A stretch of DNA of 64,000 nt, taken from NCBI GenBank assembly GCA_944323775.1, contig CALUTT010000024.1:1-64000 (forward strand), in the 5' to 3' direction. Positions 47,912 to 57,804 of the stretch are shown piece after piece; positions within the stretch are counted from its first letter, which is position 1; every line of letters starts with the position of its first letter. The notes under the pieces are model-generated. The model worked only from the letters and a program-made list of their open reading frames with translations. It did no database searches and was not told the origin of the DNA. The translations under genes and the position numbers were made by a program. The DNA is from an uncultured Bacteroidales bacterium (GTDB taxonomy: Bacteria; Bacteroidota; Bacteroidia; Bacteroidales; UBA932).

Positions 47912-50203
47912 ATGACAGATAATCTGAACGTTATTATGGCTTCTCTGAACGATGAGCAGAGACAGGCAGTCTGCTGTGTGGACGGCCCGGTGCTTATCGT
48001 TGCAGGCGCCGGATCGGGAAAGACCAGGGTCCTTACAAGCAGGATAGCATATCTGCTCGCCAGCGGTGCCGAACCTTCGGGAATACTGGCTCTTACCTTC
48101 ACGAAAAAGGCGGCTTCCGAGATGAAGGACAGGATCGCGTCTATGGTCGGGAAGGCAGGGGCGAGACGGCTTGTGATGGGGACCTTCCATGCTGTTTTCG
48201 TGCGTTTTCTGCGCGAATATGCCGGGAGCCTGGGCTATCCGGAGAACTTTACGATATACGACACGTCAGACTCGATCAGCGCGATAAAGGCCTGCCTGAA
48301 GGAGATGCAGCTTGACGACAAGATCTACAAGCCAAAGGATGTCCTTTCCAGGATCTCGATGGCGAAGAACAATCTTGTCACGTGGCAGGCATATCTCTCG
48401 GACCCGGCTGTTGCGGAAGCTGACCTGCGCAGCAGGAAGCCTCGCATGGGACAGCTTTACGGCAGGTATCAGGAAAAGCTCAAGGCTGCCGGAGTGATGG
48501 ACTTCGACGACATACTGCTGAACACGAATTACCTGCTGCGTGACAACCGCGAGGCTCTTGTGGAGATTGCCGACAGGTTTACGCATATCATGGTCGACGA
48601 GTACCAGGATACCAACAAGGCGCAGTATATTATTCTGCGGCGGTTGTCGCAGTTCAGGAGGAACATCTGCGTCGTGGGTGACGACAGCCAGTCGATCTAT
48701 GCGTTCAGAGGCGCCAAGATAGAGAACATACTGAATTTCAAGAAAGACTATCCCGAGTGCCGTACATTCCGTCTTGAATGCAACTACAGGTCGACGCAGA
48801 CCATTGTCAATGCGGCCAATTCCCTGATCGCACACAATGAGGGCCGAATCCCGAAGGAATGCTATTCGTCGGGGGCCCAGGGCGAGAAGATACATGTGAT
48901 TTCCTCGGGGTCCGAACAGGAAGAGGCTGCGCGGATAACCTCGGACATAATCTCTAGGATCCGCTCGGATCATGCCGAATACAAGGATTTCGCGATACTG
49001 TACCGTACCAATTCGCAGTCGCGAGCTCTCGAGGAGCAGCTCCGCAGGCGCAACGTCCCCTATATGATATATTCGGGAAATTCTTTCTTCGACAGGGCCG
49101 AGGTCAAGGACCTGATGTCATACTTCAAGCTGTGCGTCAACCCCTCGGACGACGAGAGCTTCAAGAGGGCGGTGAACCGGCCGGCGCGAGGCATAGGCGC
49201 GACGACCTTGCAGAAGATAGCCGAACTTGCTTCGGAGAACAAGATCTCGATGTTCAAGGCCGGTTTTGAATTCCCCAAGGTCAAGCCGTTCTGCGAGATG
49301 ATAGAGACGCTTTCGGCTCTTGTCAAGATCACGGATGCACATGACCTCGCGCGCAGGATTGCCGATGACAGCGGGTTGTATGCGATGTTCAGGTCAGACA
49401 CCTCGATAGAAGGCCAGAGCCGCTGCGCAAATGTGGAGGAACTTGTCAATTCTGTGGCTGAATTCGTCGAACAGCGCAGGGAGGAGGCGCTTGATGCCGG
49501 TTCCGACGACTCTCTGTTCACATTGGACGACTTTCTTGAGAATGTCTCCCTTCTGAGCAACGTTGACGTGTCGGACGATGAAGGCGGTGACAACAAGGTG
49601 GCCATGATGACCGTGCACTCGGCCAAGGGCCTGGAGTTCCCGTATGTGTTCGTCGCGGGACTCGAGGAGAATCTGTTCCCGAGCATGTCTATGCTCTCGT
49701 CCGCAAGGGATATTGAAGAGGAACGCAGGCTGTTCTATGTCGCTGTGACCCGCGCCGAGAAGGCCGTGACCCTTTCATTTGCCCAGACCAGGATGAGGAA
49801 CGGAAAACATGAATCGAACGCACCCTCGCGCTTCATAGGCGAGATAGACCGCAGGTATGTCGAGAATCCTCCGTCTGAACTGTTCCATATCCCAGGAACC
49901 GGGCAGGCATGGATGGGATTCGGCAGTCAGGCAGTGAACCGTGTGTCTCATCCTGCAGCCGCTCCTTCCGCCGTGTCCAGGCCTGTCCCGAAAACTTTCG
50001 TTGCGGATTTTGTCCCCGTCGCTGCGGAAAAGCTGCATGAAGGGCAGCGCATAGAGCACAACCGCTTCGGTGCAGGGACAATACTCCAGATGACAGGAAA
50101 ATATCCGGACCTCAAGGCCCGGATAGCATTCGACGACTATGGAGAAAAACTCCTGCTGCTCAAGTACGCTAAGCTTCGCCCACTGGAGCAGGATCGAAAG
50201 TGA
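47912..50203 (+). CDS. uvrD: UvrD/PcrA-type superfamily 1 DNA helicase
   Basis: A 763-residue 3'-5' helicase for nucleotide-excision and mismatch repair. Motif I AGAGSGKTRVLTSRIAYLL, motif Ia FTKKAASEMKDRI, motif II VDEYQDTNKAQY, motif III GDDSQSIYAFRGA, motif V MTVHSAKGLEFPYVFVAGLEENLFPS and motif VI YVAVTRAEKAVTLSF are all present. The C-terminal extension ends in a Tudor-like segment (EHNRFGAGTILQMTG), as in PcrA. The ATG at 47912 is supported by the -7 box 7 nt upstream and the SLNDEQRQAV start. The last 35 bp overlap the convergent thioesterase gene. Confidence 0.96.
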   Translation: MTDNLNVIMASLNDEQRQAVCCVDGPVLIVAGAGSGKTRVLTSRIAYLLASGAEPSGILALTFTKKAASEMKDRIASMVGKAGARRLVMGTFHAVFVRFLREYAGSLGYPENFTIYDTSDSISAIKACLKEMQLDDKIYKPKDVLSRISMAKNNLVTWQAYLSDPAVAEADLRSRKPRMGQLYGRYQEKLKAAGVMDFDDILLNTNYLLRDNREALVEIADRFTHIMVDEYQDTNKAQYIILRRLSQFRRNICVVGDDSQSIYAFRGAKIENILNFKKDYPECRTFRLECNYRSTQTIVNAANSLIAHNEGRIPKECYSSGAQGEKIHVISSGSEQEEAARITSDIISRIRSDHAEYKDFAILYRTNSQSRALEEQLRRRNVPYMIYSGNSFFDRAEVKDLMSYFKLCVNPSDDESFKRAVNRPARGIGATTLQKIAELASENKISMFKAGFEFPKVKPFCEMIETLSALVKITDAHDLARRIADDSGLYAMFRSDTSIEGQSRCANVEELVNSVAEFVEQRREEALDAGSDDSLFTLDDFLENVSLLSNVDVSDDEGGDNKVAMMTVHSAKGLEFPYVFVAGLEENLFPSMSMLSSARDIEEERRLFYVAVTRAEKAVTLSFAQTRMRNGKHESNAPSRFIGEIDRRYVENPPSELFHIPGTGQAWMGFGSQAVNRVSHPAAAPSAVSRPVPKTFVADFVPVAAEKLHEGQRIEHNRFGAGTILQMTGKYPDLKARIAFDDYGEKLLLLKYAKLRPLEQDRK

Positions 50204-50924
50204 ATGTCTCGATGAACACCTGATGGTCTCCGCAGCGTCCCTCCACGATATGGCATCCGTCCGATTCGGTGTGTAGGAAAGTCACGGAGTCTCCGAGCCT
50301 TGCCTCCTTGTTGAAGTTTATGCTGATTTCCCTGAGGAAATGTCCGCAGGTCAGCTCTTTCGGCAGGCAGTCGAGGGCCCACACCGTGTATTTCACATTG
50401 TTGACGTGTCCGTTGTAGTCGATGTCCGAATAATGGACCGTATGGGTCCCGAGTTCTTCCGGAACGACTCCTCTCGGGAAAACGATCCTCCCTGCGTTTT
50501 CCTCTATGGCTGACTCTTCGCACTGGGAGCCGGACGGTATTATGCGCATGATTTCGTCATCCCTGCATATTTTCCTGCTCCCGAGGTTCATGACGATCCA
50601 TGAACTTGTCGAGTTAACGGCTGTCCCTCCCTGTGCCTCAAGTCTGTAGTCACGTATGAAGTAGAGGCCGCTCATGCCTTTGTGCCATGTCGAGAGCCTG
50701 ACTTTTTCATCGAAACGGACTTTCTTCTCGAACCTGACATGCATTCTGGCGATAACCCATGCGCAGCCGAACTCAAGCATCTTGTTCCTGCCGAAACCGA
50801 GGTATTCCGCGGCTTCGACCGCAATCTGCTGGGCCATGTCCAGGAAGGCGTCAGGGCGCATCAGCTGGTTGAGGTCGGAACGGTAACAGGTTATGAGTTC
50901 GTTTTCATAATATTTGTTGTCCAT
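50169..50924 (-). CDS. Acyl-ACP thioesterase (FatA/FatB-like)
   Basis: A 251-residue double hot-dog thioesterase that releases fatty acids from acyl carrier protein. The first half (YYENELITCYRSDLNQLMRPDAFLDMAQQIA, FGCAWVIARMHVRFEK) and the second with HTVHYSDIDYNGHVNNVKYTVWALDCL, containing the catalytic Asp/Asn/His region, match PF01643. Bacterial members exist across Bacteroidota and Clostridia. It lies 7 nt after the Nif3 gene (stop 50932) and forms the end of the S9-Nif3-thioesterase transcript. Its 3' end overlaps uvrD by 35 bp. Confidence 0.9.
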   Translation of the reverse strand: MDNKYYENELITCYRSDLNQLMRPDAFLDMAQQIAVEAAEYLGFGRNKMLEFGCAWVIARMHVRFEKKVRFDEKVRLSTWHKGMSGLYFIRDYRLEAQGGTAVNSTSSWIVMNLGSRKICRDDEIMRIIPSGSQCEESAIEENAGRIVFPRGVVPEELGTHTVHYSDIDYNGHVNNVKYTVWALDCLPKELTCGHFLREISINFNKEARLGDSVTFLHTESDGCHIVEGRCGDHQVFIETFTFDPAPVGEA

Positions 50925-50931
50925 ATCTTGC

Positions 50932-51714
50932 TTAAATGTAGTTTATCGGATTGGTGTCCAGTTTGGTAACGACCGTCTCGAGGTCGGGCAGCGAGCTGAG
51001 GAGGATCTCTTGGAGAAGCTGCATGGTGAACTGTTCGCTCTGATAGTGGCCGAGCTCGACGAGCAGCACACCGGAGTTCTCGAAATAGTCGTGATAATGG
51101 AACTCTCCGCACACGAAGCAGTCGGCGCCGGCCGCAATTGCATTCGGGAGAAGGAAAGCTCCCGCCCCTCCGCACAGTGCGACTTTCCTGACTTTCCTTC
51201 TGTCTGTTCCCTGGCCGCTGCACCTGAGAGCCTTGACTCCGAAGACCTTGCGCATCCTATCAAGGAACTCGGCATAGTCTTCCGCCTGTGCCAGTTCGCC
51301 GGTCAGGCCGGAACCGGACACCCCGTCCGTGCGGGGAAGCAGCCATTGAGTGTTGTCCAGACCTATCATCCTGGCCATCATATGGTTTACTCCTCCTGGA
51401 GCATTGTCGAGGCTGGTATGTGCCGAATAGATCGCAATGCCCTGCCGGACAGCGCGAGTAACGCACCTCTGCTGGTAAGTGGCATCGCTGACCTGGCGGA
51501 GTGCCTTGAAGATCAGGGGATGGTGGGAGACTATCAGGTCGCATCCAGTGTCGGCGGCCTCTTCCAGTATGTCTTCTGTTATGTCCAGACAGACAAGTGC
51601 CTTGCTGACTTCGTCTTCGGGAGATCCGACCTGGAGCCCGGAGTTGTCGAAATCATCCTGAAAGGCCGGATTTGCCCGTTCCTCGAGGGCTGATATTACT
51701 TTCCCAAGTTTCAT
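50932..51714 (-). CDS. Nif3-like dinuclear metal-centre protein
   Basis: A 260-residue NIF3/YbgI-family protein. Metal ligands are seen in VSHHPLIF (about 65-72), HTSLDNAPGGVNHMMA (about 100) and GEFHYHDYF (about 212-220), with CGGAGAF before the last. Bacterial homologues form hexameric toroids; the true function is unsettled (GTP cyclohydrolase-like and other roles have been suggested). I prefer the ATG at 51714, which overlaps the S9 peptidase stop as ATGA, over the ATG at 51726. It lacks the inserted domain seen in the longer (about 360-residue) Nif3 proteins. Confidence 0.9.
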   Translation of the reverse strand: MKLGKVISALEERANPAFQDDFDNSGLQVGSPEDEVSKALVCLDITEDILEEAADTGCDLIVSHHPLIFKALRQVSDATYQQRCVTRAVRQGIAIYSAHTSLDNAPGGVNHMMARMIGLDNTQWLLPRTDGVSGSGLTGELAQAEDYAEFLDRMRKVFGVKALRCSGQGTDRRKVRKVALCGGAGAFLLPNAIAAGADCFVCGEFHYHDYFENSGVLLVELGHYQSEQFTMQLLQEILLSSLPDLETVVTKLDTNPINYI

Positions 51715-53912
51715 TGTCTTGTCCATTTTTCAAGCCAGTCATATACTTCCCTGTGCCAGTAAAGGGAGTTCTGGGGCTGCAGTATCCAGTGGTTCTCTTC
51801 CGGGAAGATCACCAGCTTCGACGGCACTCCCATCATCTGCGCAGCGTTGAAGGCTGCCATTCCCTGCTCGTACGGAATGCGGTAGTCCATCATGCCGTGG
51901 ATGCACAGGATAGGCGTACGCCATTTTGTGACCATGGATGAAGGGGAGTTTGCATAGTGGCGCTTCGCCGCAGGCGTGTCGGAGTAGGGTGCTCCTGCCT
52001 GCTGCATTCCTCCGAAGGTGATTCCGTCACCTGCGGGGCCGGTCTGTCCGGGCTTGTAGGCGTATTCCCTGAGCCCGCCGTTGTCCCAGTTGGCGAACCA
52101 CATCTCTTCTGTAGTGAACCACAGCTGCTTCTCGTCAAAAATGCCGGCATGCGCTATGAAACAGTCGTACAGGCCGTCATGCAGTCCTTCGAGCATGTAT
52201 ACCGAATATCCGCCGTATGACGCTCCCACGGCAGCGAGCTTCCCGACATAAGGCTTGCTTTTGATATATCTTCCGGCAGTGAGATAGTCCTGCATGTTGA
52301 GACCGCTGTAGTCTCCGGATATCTGCTCCTTCCACTCCTGACCGAAGGCTGTAGTACCCCTTCTGTTCGGCAGTATCACTATATATCCCTGCTGGGCCAT
52401 CAGGCGGTAGCACCACCTGTAGCTCCAGTCCTGTGAGTTCGTGCCCTGCGGGCCGCCAAGCAGAATCTCGATGGCGGGATATACCTTGTTCTCGTCGAAC
52501 TCGGGAGGGTACATTACCCAGCACTGCATCTGCTTGCCGTCGACAGTCGTCAGATGTATGCTCTCCTCGGTGATGTCCTTGAGCTGGGAGAGAATATGCT
52601 CGTTCTCATGGGTTATCTGGGTGAAGGAAGTCCCGCGGGCGGTGATGTCGACCGACACGAGTTCCAGCGGGAAACGGTGACTGTAGTATGAGCAGAGAAG
52701 CCTTACTCCTTCAGGACTCTCCTGTACTGCGAAAGGCGAGAAGAAGTCGAACTGCCAGGTCTGGTCGGTAATGCGGCGTATGTCACCGTTGAGATCACAG
52801 CAGAAAAGCCCCTGCACACCCTCTCTTACCAGCGAGTTGAAGAAGAGCTCGTCACCGTGCCACACTATGCCTGCAACGTCGTTGTCGAAGTCTGCAGACA
52901 GGCTCCTGATGTTCGACACGGAGACCGTGTCGCCTGAATTGAGGTCGGTGTCGCATACCTTGAGCTGCTGCCTGTCTGCCTCGTAGCCGTCCCTGTCCAT
53001 GGATATCCATGCCAGGCGTGTGCCGGACGCATTCCACACAGGCTCAGTGTCGTACCCGCCTCCGGACGTTACCGCAACCGTACTTCCGGTGAGCGTGTCG
53101 AATATGTAGATGTCCGTGTTCGTGCTGAAGGCGTATTCCTTGCCTGTCTTCTTCCGGCAGGAGTAGGCGATGTGCCTGCTGTCCGGAGCCCAGTCAAGCT
53201 GTTCTATTCCGCTGAAAGGTTCGGTGGGGAGTTCGTAGAGATTGTCGCCTCCCAGTATGTCCACGGAGTTTGAGGCGTCAATGACCCCCTTCCCGAGAGG
53301 GGCTACATAGCTTCTGGGGATAGAGGTCACCCAATGGTCCCAGTGCCTGTACATCAGGTTTTCGGTAGAGTATGCCGATGCCTTGTCCAGCGCCGGATCT
53401 GAATCCGACGGAACGCTCACGGCAGGGTTCTTGATGCTGCTCACATATATCAGGGCGGACTCGTCCGGAGCAAGCTTGAACTCGCTGATTCCGGAAGCGA
53501 CGTCGCTCAGTTTCTCGGCTTTCCCGAGCCTGCCGTCCCTGTATGGGGCCTGCCATATCTGTGCGTCCTTCAGGAAATAGATTTTCTTTCCGTCCGCTGA
53601 CCATCGGGCGTTTGACGCGCCTTCGGGAAAACTGGTCAGCTGAGTGTTGCCGCTCCCGTCCGTATTGCATACGAAAAGGTTCCGGCAGCTGCTGTTCTGT
53701 TCAATGGAAGTATACGACACGCCGTAGAGAATTTTCGTGCCGTCTGGGGAGATTTGGGGATCCGAGAGCCTGCCGAAGGCAAGCAGGACCTCCGGGGTCA
53801 TGACCCCGTCCGCGATCGTGACATCGGACGGGCCGATGTATCCGCTTTCGTTTGTCTGAGTACAACTCATAACCATAAGTGCGGCAAGTATGCCATAAAC
53901 CGATTTCTTCAT
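51711..53912 (-). CDS. S9-family (prolyl oligopeptidase/DPP-type) serine peptidase lipoprotein
   Basis: A 733-residue exported peptidase. The signal peptide ends ALMVMSCTQ, so Cys 18 is likely lipidated. A beta-propeller (about 30-470, with phrases such as PQISPDGTKILYG and EPVWNASGTRLAWIS) precedes an alpha/beta-hydrolase with the catalytic Ser in GASYGGYS, Asp in MMDYRIPYEQG and His in EENHWILQP. Substrate preference is unknown. The ATG at 53912 is preferred over 53960, because the -7 box (53965-53972) and a 52-nt leader with a hairpin precede it. It heads the Nif3-thioesterase operon. Confidence 0.93.
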   Translation of the reverse strand: MKKSVYGILAALMVMSCTQTNESGYIGPSDVTIADGVMTPEVLLAFGRLSDPQISPDGTKILYGVSYTSIEQNSSCRNLFVCNTDGSGNTQLTSFPEGASNARWSADGKKIYFLKDAQIWQAPYRDGRLGKAEKLSDVASGISEFKLAPDESALIYVSSIKNPAVSVPSDSDPALDKASAYSTENLMYRHWDHWVTSIPRSYVAPLGKGVIDASNSVDILGGDNLYELPTEPFSGIEQLDWAPDSRHIAYSCRKKTGKEYAFSTNTDIYIFDTLTGSTVAVTSGGGYDTEPVWNASGTRLAWISMDRDGYEADRQQLKVCDTDLNSGDTVSVSNIRSLSADFDNDVAGIVWHGDELFFNSLVREGVQGLFCCDLNGDIRRITDQTWQFDFFSPFAVQESPEGVRLLCSYYSHRFPLELVSVDITARGTSFTQITHENEHILSQLKDITEESIHLTTVDGKQMQCWVMYPPEFDENKVYPAIEILLGGPQGTNSQDWSYRWCYRLMAQQGYIVILPNRRGTTAFGQEWKEQISGDYSGLNMQDYLTAGRYIKSKPYVGKLAAVGASYGGYSVYMLEGLHDGLYDCFIAHAGIFDEKQLWFTTEEMWFANWDNGGLREYAYKPGQTGPAGDGITFGGMQQAGAPYSDTPAAKRHYANSPSSMVTKWRTPILCIHGMMDYRIPYEQGMAAFNAAQMMGVPSKLVIFPEENHWILQPQNSLYWHREVYDWLEKWTRQ

Positions 53913-53939
53913 AATCACTACCTTACTATAAGTTGTGCA

Positions 53940-53972
53940 CGGGCGTCCGCCCGCCTGCAAACTCCAAATATA
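53940..53972 (-). promoter_or_regulatory. S9 peptidase -7 box and GC-rich leader hairpin
   Basis: On the minus strand TATATTTG (53972-53965) is followed, after 11 nt, by the palindrome CGGGCG-GA-CGCCCG (53953-53940) in the 52-nt leader. The hairpin lies near the expected mRNA 5' end. Confidence 0.5.
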
Positions 53973-54030
53973 GTGAAAAGTCGGGAGCGGAACAAGAGTC
54001 TGGGGCCAGAGCCTTCGGCGGAGCGTCTTT

Positions 54031-56166
54031 TCAGCTTATCTTGCTGAAGTCGCGTATGCCGTATTTTTCCCTGCGCAGCTGCAATACGAGAGGCCGGTTG
54101 ACGCCGAGTGACAGGTCCGGATCACGTTCGAGGACCTTTGTGGCGTATTCGCGGGCCATCGAGAGGAGCTGCCCGTCTTTTGCCAGGGAGGCGATGTGCA
54201 GGTTTACCGGCAAGCCGCTCTGCTGGGTACCCTCCATGTCCCCGGGCCCTCTCATCCTCATATCCTGTTCGGCTATTTCAAATCCGTCCTCTGTCGCACA
54301 CATCAGGTCCAGCCGCTCCTGTGCATCCTTGCCTGTCTTGTCATCCTTGACGAGTATGCAGTATGACTCGTCGGACCCGCGTCCCACCCGTCCGCGCAGC
54401 TGGTGCAGCTGGCTGAGCCCGAAGCGTTGTGCGCTCTCTATGACCATGACCGAGGCGTTGGGGACATCGACTCCGACTTCGATCACGGTTGTCGAGACCA
54501 GAATGTTCGCCCTGCCGGCAACGAAAGCTGACATGTTGAATTCCTTTTCCTCGGAATTCTGGCGCCCGTGGACGATGGCGACCTTGTATTCAGGCAGCGG
54601 AAAAGCCTTGACAATCTCCTCGTAGCCGTTCTCGAGATTCTTGTAGTCGCTTTTCTCGCTCTCGAAAATCAGCGGATACACGACAAATGCCTGTCGCCCC
54701 TTTCCGATTTCTTTTTTCATGAAGTCAAATACGGCATTCTTGCGATGCTCGCTGACGCACATTGTCCTGACAGGCTTGCGTCCCGGGGGCAGTTCGTCTA
54801 TGACCGATACGTCCAGGTCCCCGTACAGGGTCATGGCAAGTGTTCTGGGAATAGGAGTTGCGGTCATCACAAGGACATGTGGAGGAATGGCGCTTTTTGC
54901 CCACAGGCGGGACCGCTGCTCGACCCCGAACCGGTGCTGCTCGTCAATCACCGCGAGTCCCAGGGCCCGGAACTTCACGCTGTCCTCGATCAGGGCATGG
55001 GTGCCTACTATGATCCCTATGCTGCCGTCCTCAAGGCCGGCATGGATTTCGGCCCTGTCCTTGCGCGAGGTGCTCCCGGTGAGCAGTGCACACTTGACGC
55101 CGGTATTTGCCAGGTATTTGCTGATGTTGGCGTAATGCTGCCTTGCGAGCACTTCTGTCGGGGCCATAATGCATGACTGGAAACCGTTGCCTTCAGCGAT
55201 GAGGCAGCTGAGGACGGCAACCATGGTCTTTCCTGACCCGACGTCTCCCTGGAGCAGGCGGTTCATCTGCCTTCCGCCCGACATGTCGGTACGTATTTCG
55301 CGGATGACCCTTTTCTGTGCTTCCGTGAGGCTGAACGGCAGAGAATTGTAGCAGCTGTGGAAGCTGGCTCCTACCTTGCTGAACACATATCCCTTCTCGG
55401 CTCTGGAGCGTTTGAACTTCTGCCTCAGAAGACTGAGCTGTAGCAGAAACAGTTCTTCGAACTTGAGCCTGTAGCGTGCTTTCTCGAGAGAACTCTGGTC
55501 TTTGGGAAAATGTATGTTGCGCAGAGCGAACTTGAGCGAAACGAGTCCGTTGTCCTTCATTACATAGTCAGGGAGAGTCTCCTCGATCTGAGGCAGGGCG
55601 GCTTCAAGGGCTGTGGCCATCAGCTTGCACATGGTCTTCCCGGTTACTGCGGCCCTGAGTCTTTCTGTGCTCGGGTAGACTCCGGAGATGGAGTTCTCCG
55701 CAGCGGCTGTCCCTGGACTGTCGACTTCGGGATGGACGAGGTTGGTCCTCTGGCCGAACAACTGCGGTTTCCCGAAAAACACGAAGGTCTTGCCAGGCTC
55801 CAGCCGTTCGTAGTTCCACCTTATGCCCTTGAAGAATACTATCTCCATGCTTCCGCTGCCGTCCTCGACAGTCACGACCAGCCTCTTGCATGAATTAAGC
55901 TTCTGCTTGCGCTCGTCCGGTATTATCTGGACTCCGCCTGAGGCATACAGTGCCCTTGAGACGACCCTGGCCTCGATCTGTATGTATGCCAGGTCCGGCC
56001 TTGCCTGGGCGATCGGCGTGATGCCGCTGCGGTCCACATATCTGAACGGGAAGAATTCGAGCAGTTCACGCACCGTTCCTATGCCGAGTTCAGCCTTGAG
56101 CAGTTCCGCTCTTCTGGGCCCGACGCCTTTGAGGTACTGTATGCTGGAATCCAGTATGTTGTCCAT
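54031..56166 (-). CDS. recG: ATP-dependent DNA helicase RecG
   Basis: A 711-residue junction helicase that regresses forks and processes R-loops. The wedge/OB region (1 to about 245), the Walker A GDVGSGKTMVAVLSCL, DEQHRFGVEQRSRL (Walker B), TATPIPRTLAMTLYGDLDVSVIDELPPGRKP and the conserved QLRGRVGRG motif are clear. It is the last gene of a minus-strand run, 3 nt after the DUF2207 gene (stop 56170). Length is normal. Confidence 0.96.
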   Translation of the reverse strand: MDNILDSSIQYLKGVGPRRAELLKAELGIGTVRELLEFFPFRYVDRSGITPIAQARPDLAYIQIEARVVSRALYASGGVQIIPDERKQKLNSCKRLVVTVEDGSGSMEIVFFKGIRWNYERLEPGKTFVFFGKPQLFGQRTNLVHPEVDSPGTAAAENSISGVYPSTERLRAAVTGKTMCKLMATALEAALPQIEETLPDYVMKDNGLVSLKFALRNIHFPKDQSSLEKARYRLKFEELFLLQLSLLRQKFKRSRAEKGYVFSKVGASFHSCYNSLPFSLTEAQKRVIREIRTDMSGGRQMNRLLQGDVGSGKTMVAVLSCLIAEGNGFQSCIMAPTEVLARQHYANISKYLANTGVKCALLTGSTSRKDRAEIHAGLEDGSIGIIVGTHALIEDSVKFRALGLAVIDEQHRFGVEQRSRLWAKSAIPPHVLVMTATPIPRTLAMTLYGDLDVSVIDELPPGRKPVRTMCVSEHRKNAVFDFMKKEIGKGRQAFVVYPLIFESEKSDYKNLENGYEEIVKAFPLPEYKVAIVHGRQNSEEKEFNMSAFVAGRANILVSTTVIEVGVDVPNASVMVIESAQRFGLSQLHQLRGRVGRGSDESYCILVKDDKTGKDAQERLDLMCATEDGFEIAEQDMRMRGPGDMEGTQQSGLPVNLHIASLAKDGQLLSMAREYATKVLERDPDLSLGVNRPLVLQLRREKYGIRDFSKIS

Positions 56167-56169
56167 GTC

Positions 56170-57801
56170 TTATCTGCTGCCTCCTCCGAATCCGCCTCCG
56201 TGGAATCCGCCTCCTCCGCCGAAAGATGTGCCACCGCCGAATCCTCCCGCAGCTCTTGAAGTCCTGGCGGCATAGGCTGCATTGGAGTTCGTGATGGCTC
56301 TCGAAAGCAGCATGGAACGGAGCAGCACCTGTTCGATGGTAGGGTAGTCGTATGAGTAGATCTGCTCGAAAAGTTCCGGCTTGATTTCCTTGAGCTGGGC
56401 TGCCACCTTGTCCGCTATCCCGAGCAGGGCGCCGTATACCATGTATTCTTTCCAGAGCACGGCTTCCGCCGCCTCCCTTTCGCTCACGAGCGTGAAGTCA
56501 AGCAGGAATTTCTTCAGGCCGGCAAGCATCCTGGCCTGCTTCTGGCCTTCGGGAAGGAACTTTCCGGACTTTGTCATGAATTGGTCCCTGACCAGCGCCG
56601 ACTGCCCCGTCTGCCTGCAGAGCCGGGTCCAGCCTGCGACTGCGGATCCGTGTTTTTTGGCCCATTTCGAGAATTCCTTTTCCTGAAGAATATTGTCGCT
56701 GCCGGAGGCCTCACGCATCATGTCATAAAGCCCTGATGCCACCTTGTCGCCTTCCTGCGGGCGTCTGTCGGAGAAGGCTAGCTCCACCTTTCCCCCGGAG
56801 TCCTTCCCAACGGAAAGCTGCCCCTGGTGTATCATCCTAAGTATCAGGGCTGCGGCGATGGTATCCTCCTTTTTCGAGAGTCCCAGTTCCCTTGTGACAT
56901 ATGCCGATTCAGAAAGGTCGCCGTTGAACGGTATTTCCCTGCACCAGTCTATGTCCCTTGGACTGACTCCGAGTATCTGCCTCCTGCGCAGCCAGGGTGC
57001 CGAGACGATTCCGGCAATGACCAAGAACAGGATCAGAAAAGGCAGCGGACTGCCATCGTCACCATCTTCAGCATAGTCGCTGCCTTCGGCAGCCTTGTCG
57101 AACACCTTGTCAAAGGTGGTCGCATCGCTTGCTGCGGGAGAGAACAGGCCTTTGTCGAAACGTATCAGTGCGATTACGGAACTGTTGCGCCTGAACGGCT
57201 CGCTGCTCGAATACAGTACCTTCCCGTCCGAGAAGCTGCATTCCCCGATGAAGCCGAAACCCCAGGCCCTGGCGTTGGATGTGTCGATCTGGGCGAAGTC
57301 GCAGCCTATGCTTACGCTGACATGCTCCGGCGGGGAACTAAGGCCGGGTGAGACAAGCTGCAGGTGCAGCAGGTCGCAGTCCTCGAGTCCTCTGACAACA
57401 CGGCTCATATTGTATTTCACAGTATAGCTGTGCCGGCCGTAACTGCCTACGCCCCAGCAGAGCTCGACCCCGTCATCTTTATGGACCATGCCGGACTTGC
57501 CTGCCTTGGCGTCGATGCCGAGGCTGACGTCCCATTCTCCGACATCCGTGAAAAGCCTTCCGTTCTCATCTCTGACTTCAAGACCGGAGATTTCGATGTC
57601 GTCCAGATTGCTGCGTACAAGATACCATTCGGTGCCGTCCGCCACAGTGACATCCCACTGCTCGGTAAGACTGGCGCTTCCGTCACGGTGAAGGACGGCG
57701 CTTACGCTGACCGAGCGAATCTCCGGTTCAAGCGCAAGGGCCTGCGTCGGGCCTGATGCCAGAAGCAGTGTGGCAAGGATGCCGCCGAGTCTTCCTCGCA
57801 T
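56170..57801 (-). CDS. DUF2207 membrane protein with Gly-rich tail
   Basis: A 543-residue protein: signal peptide (1-24), a DUF2207 beta domain (about 27-215, VSVSAVLHRDGSASLTEQWDVTVADGTEWY), a membrane helix (about 250-270, LPFLILFLVIAGIVSAPW), a cytoplasmic helical region (about 290-500) and a C-terminal glycine-rich tail (GGFGGGTSFGGGGGFHGGGFGGGSR-like). The family is functionally unknown and often lies next to LemA, as here: lemA ends 3 nt upstream and recG starts 3 nt downstream. The Gly/Phe tail resembles that of TPM-domain membrane proteins. Confidence 0.86.
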   Translation of the reverse strand: MRGRLGGILATLLLASGPTQALALEPEIRSVSVSAVLHRDGSASLTEQWDVTVADGTEWYLVRSNLDDIEISGLEVRDENGRLFTDVGEWDVSLGIDAKAGKSGMVHKDDGVELCWGVGSYGRHSYTVKYNMSRVVRGLEDCDLLHLQLVSPGLSSPPEHVSVSIGCDFAQIDTSNARAWGFGFIGECSFSDGKVLYSSSEPFRRNSSVIALIRFDKGLFSPAASDATTFDKVFDKAAEGSDYAEDGDDGSPLPFLILFLVIAGIVSAPWLRRRQILGVSPRDIDWCREIPFNGDLSESAYVTRELGLSKKEDTIAAALILRMIHQGQLSVGKDSGGKVELAFSDRRPQEGDKVASGLYDMMREASGSDNILQEKEFSKWAKKHGSAVAGWTRLCRQTGQSALVRDQFMTKSGKFLPEGQKQARMLAGLKKFLLDFTLVSEREAAEAVLWKEYMVYGALLGIADKVAAQLKEIKPELFEQIYSYDYPTIEQVLLRSMLLSRAITNSNAAYAARTSRAAGGFGGGTSFGGGGGFHGGGFGGGSR

Positions 57802-57804
57802 GGC

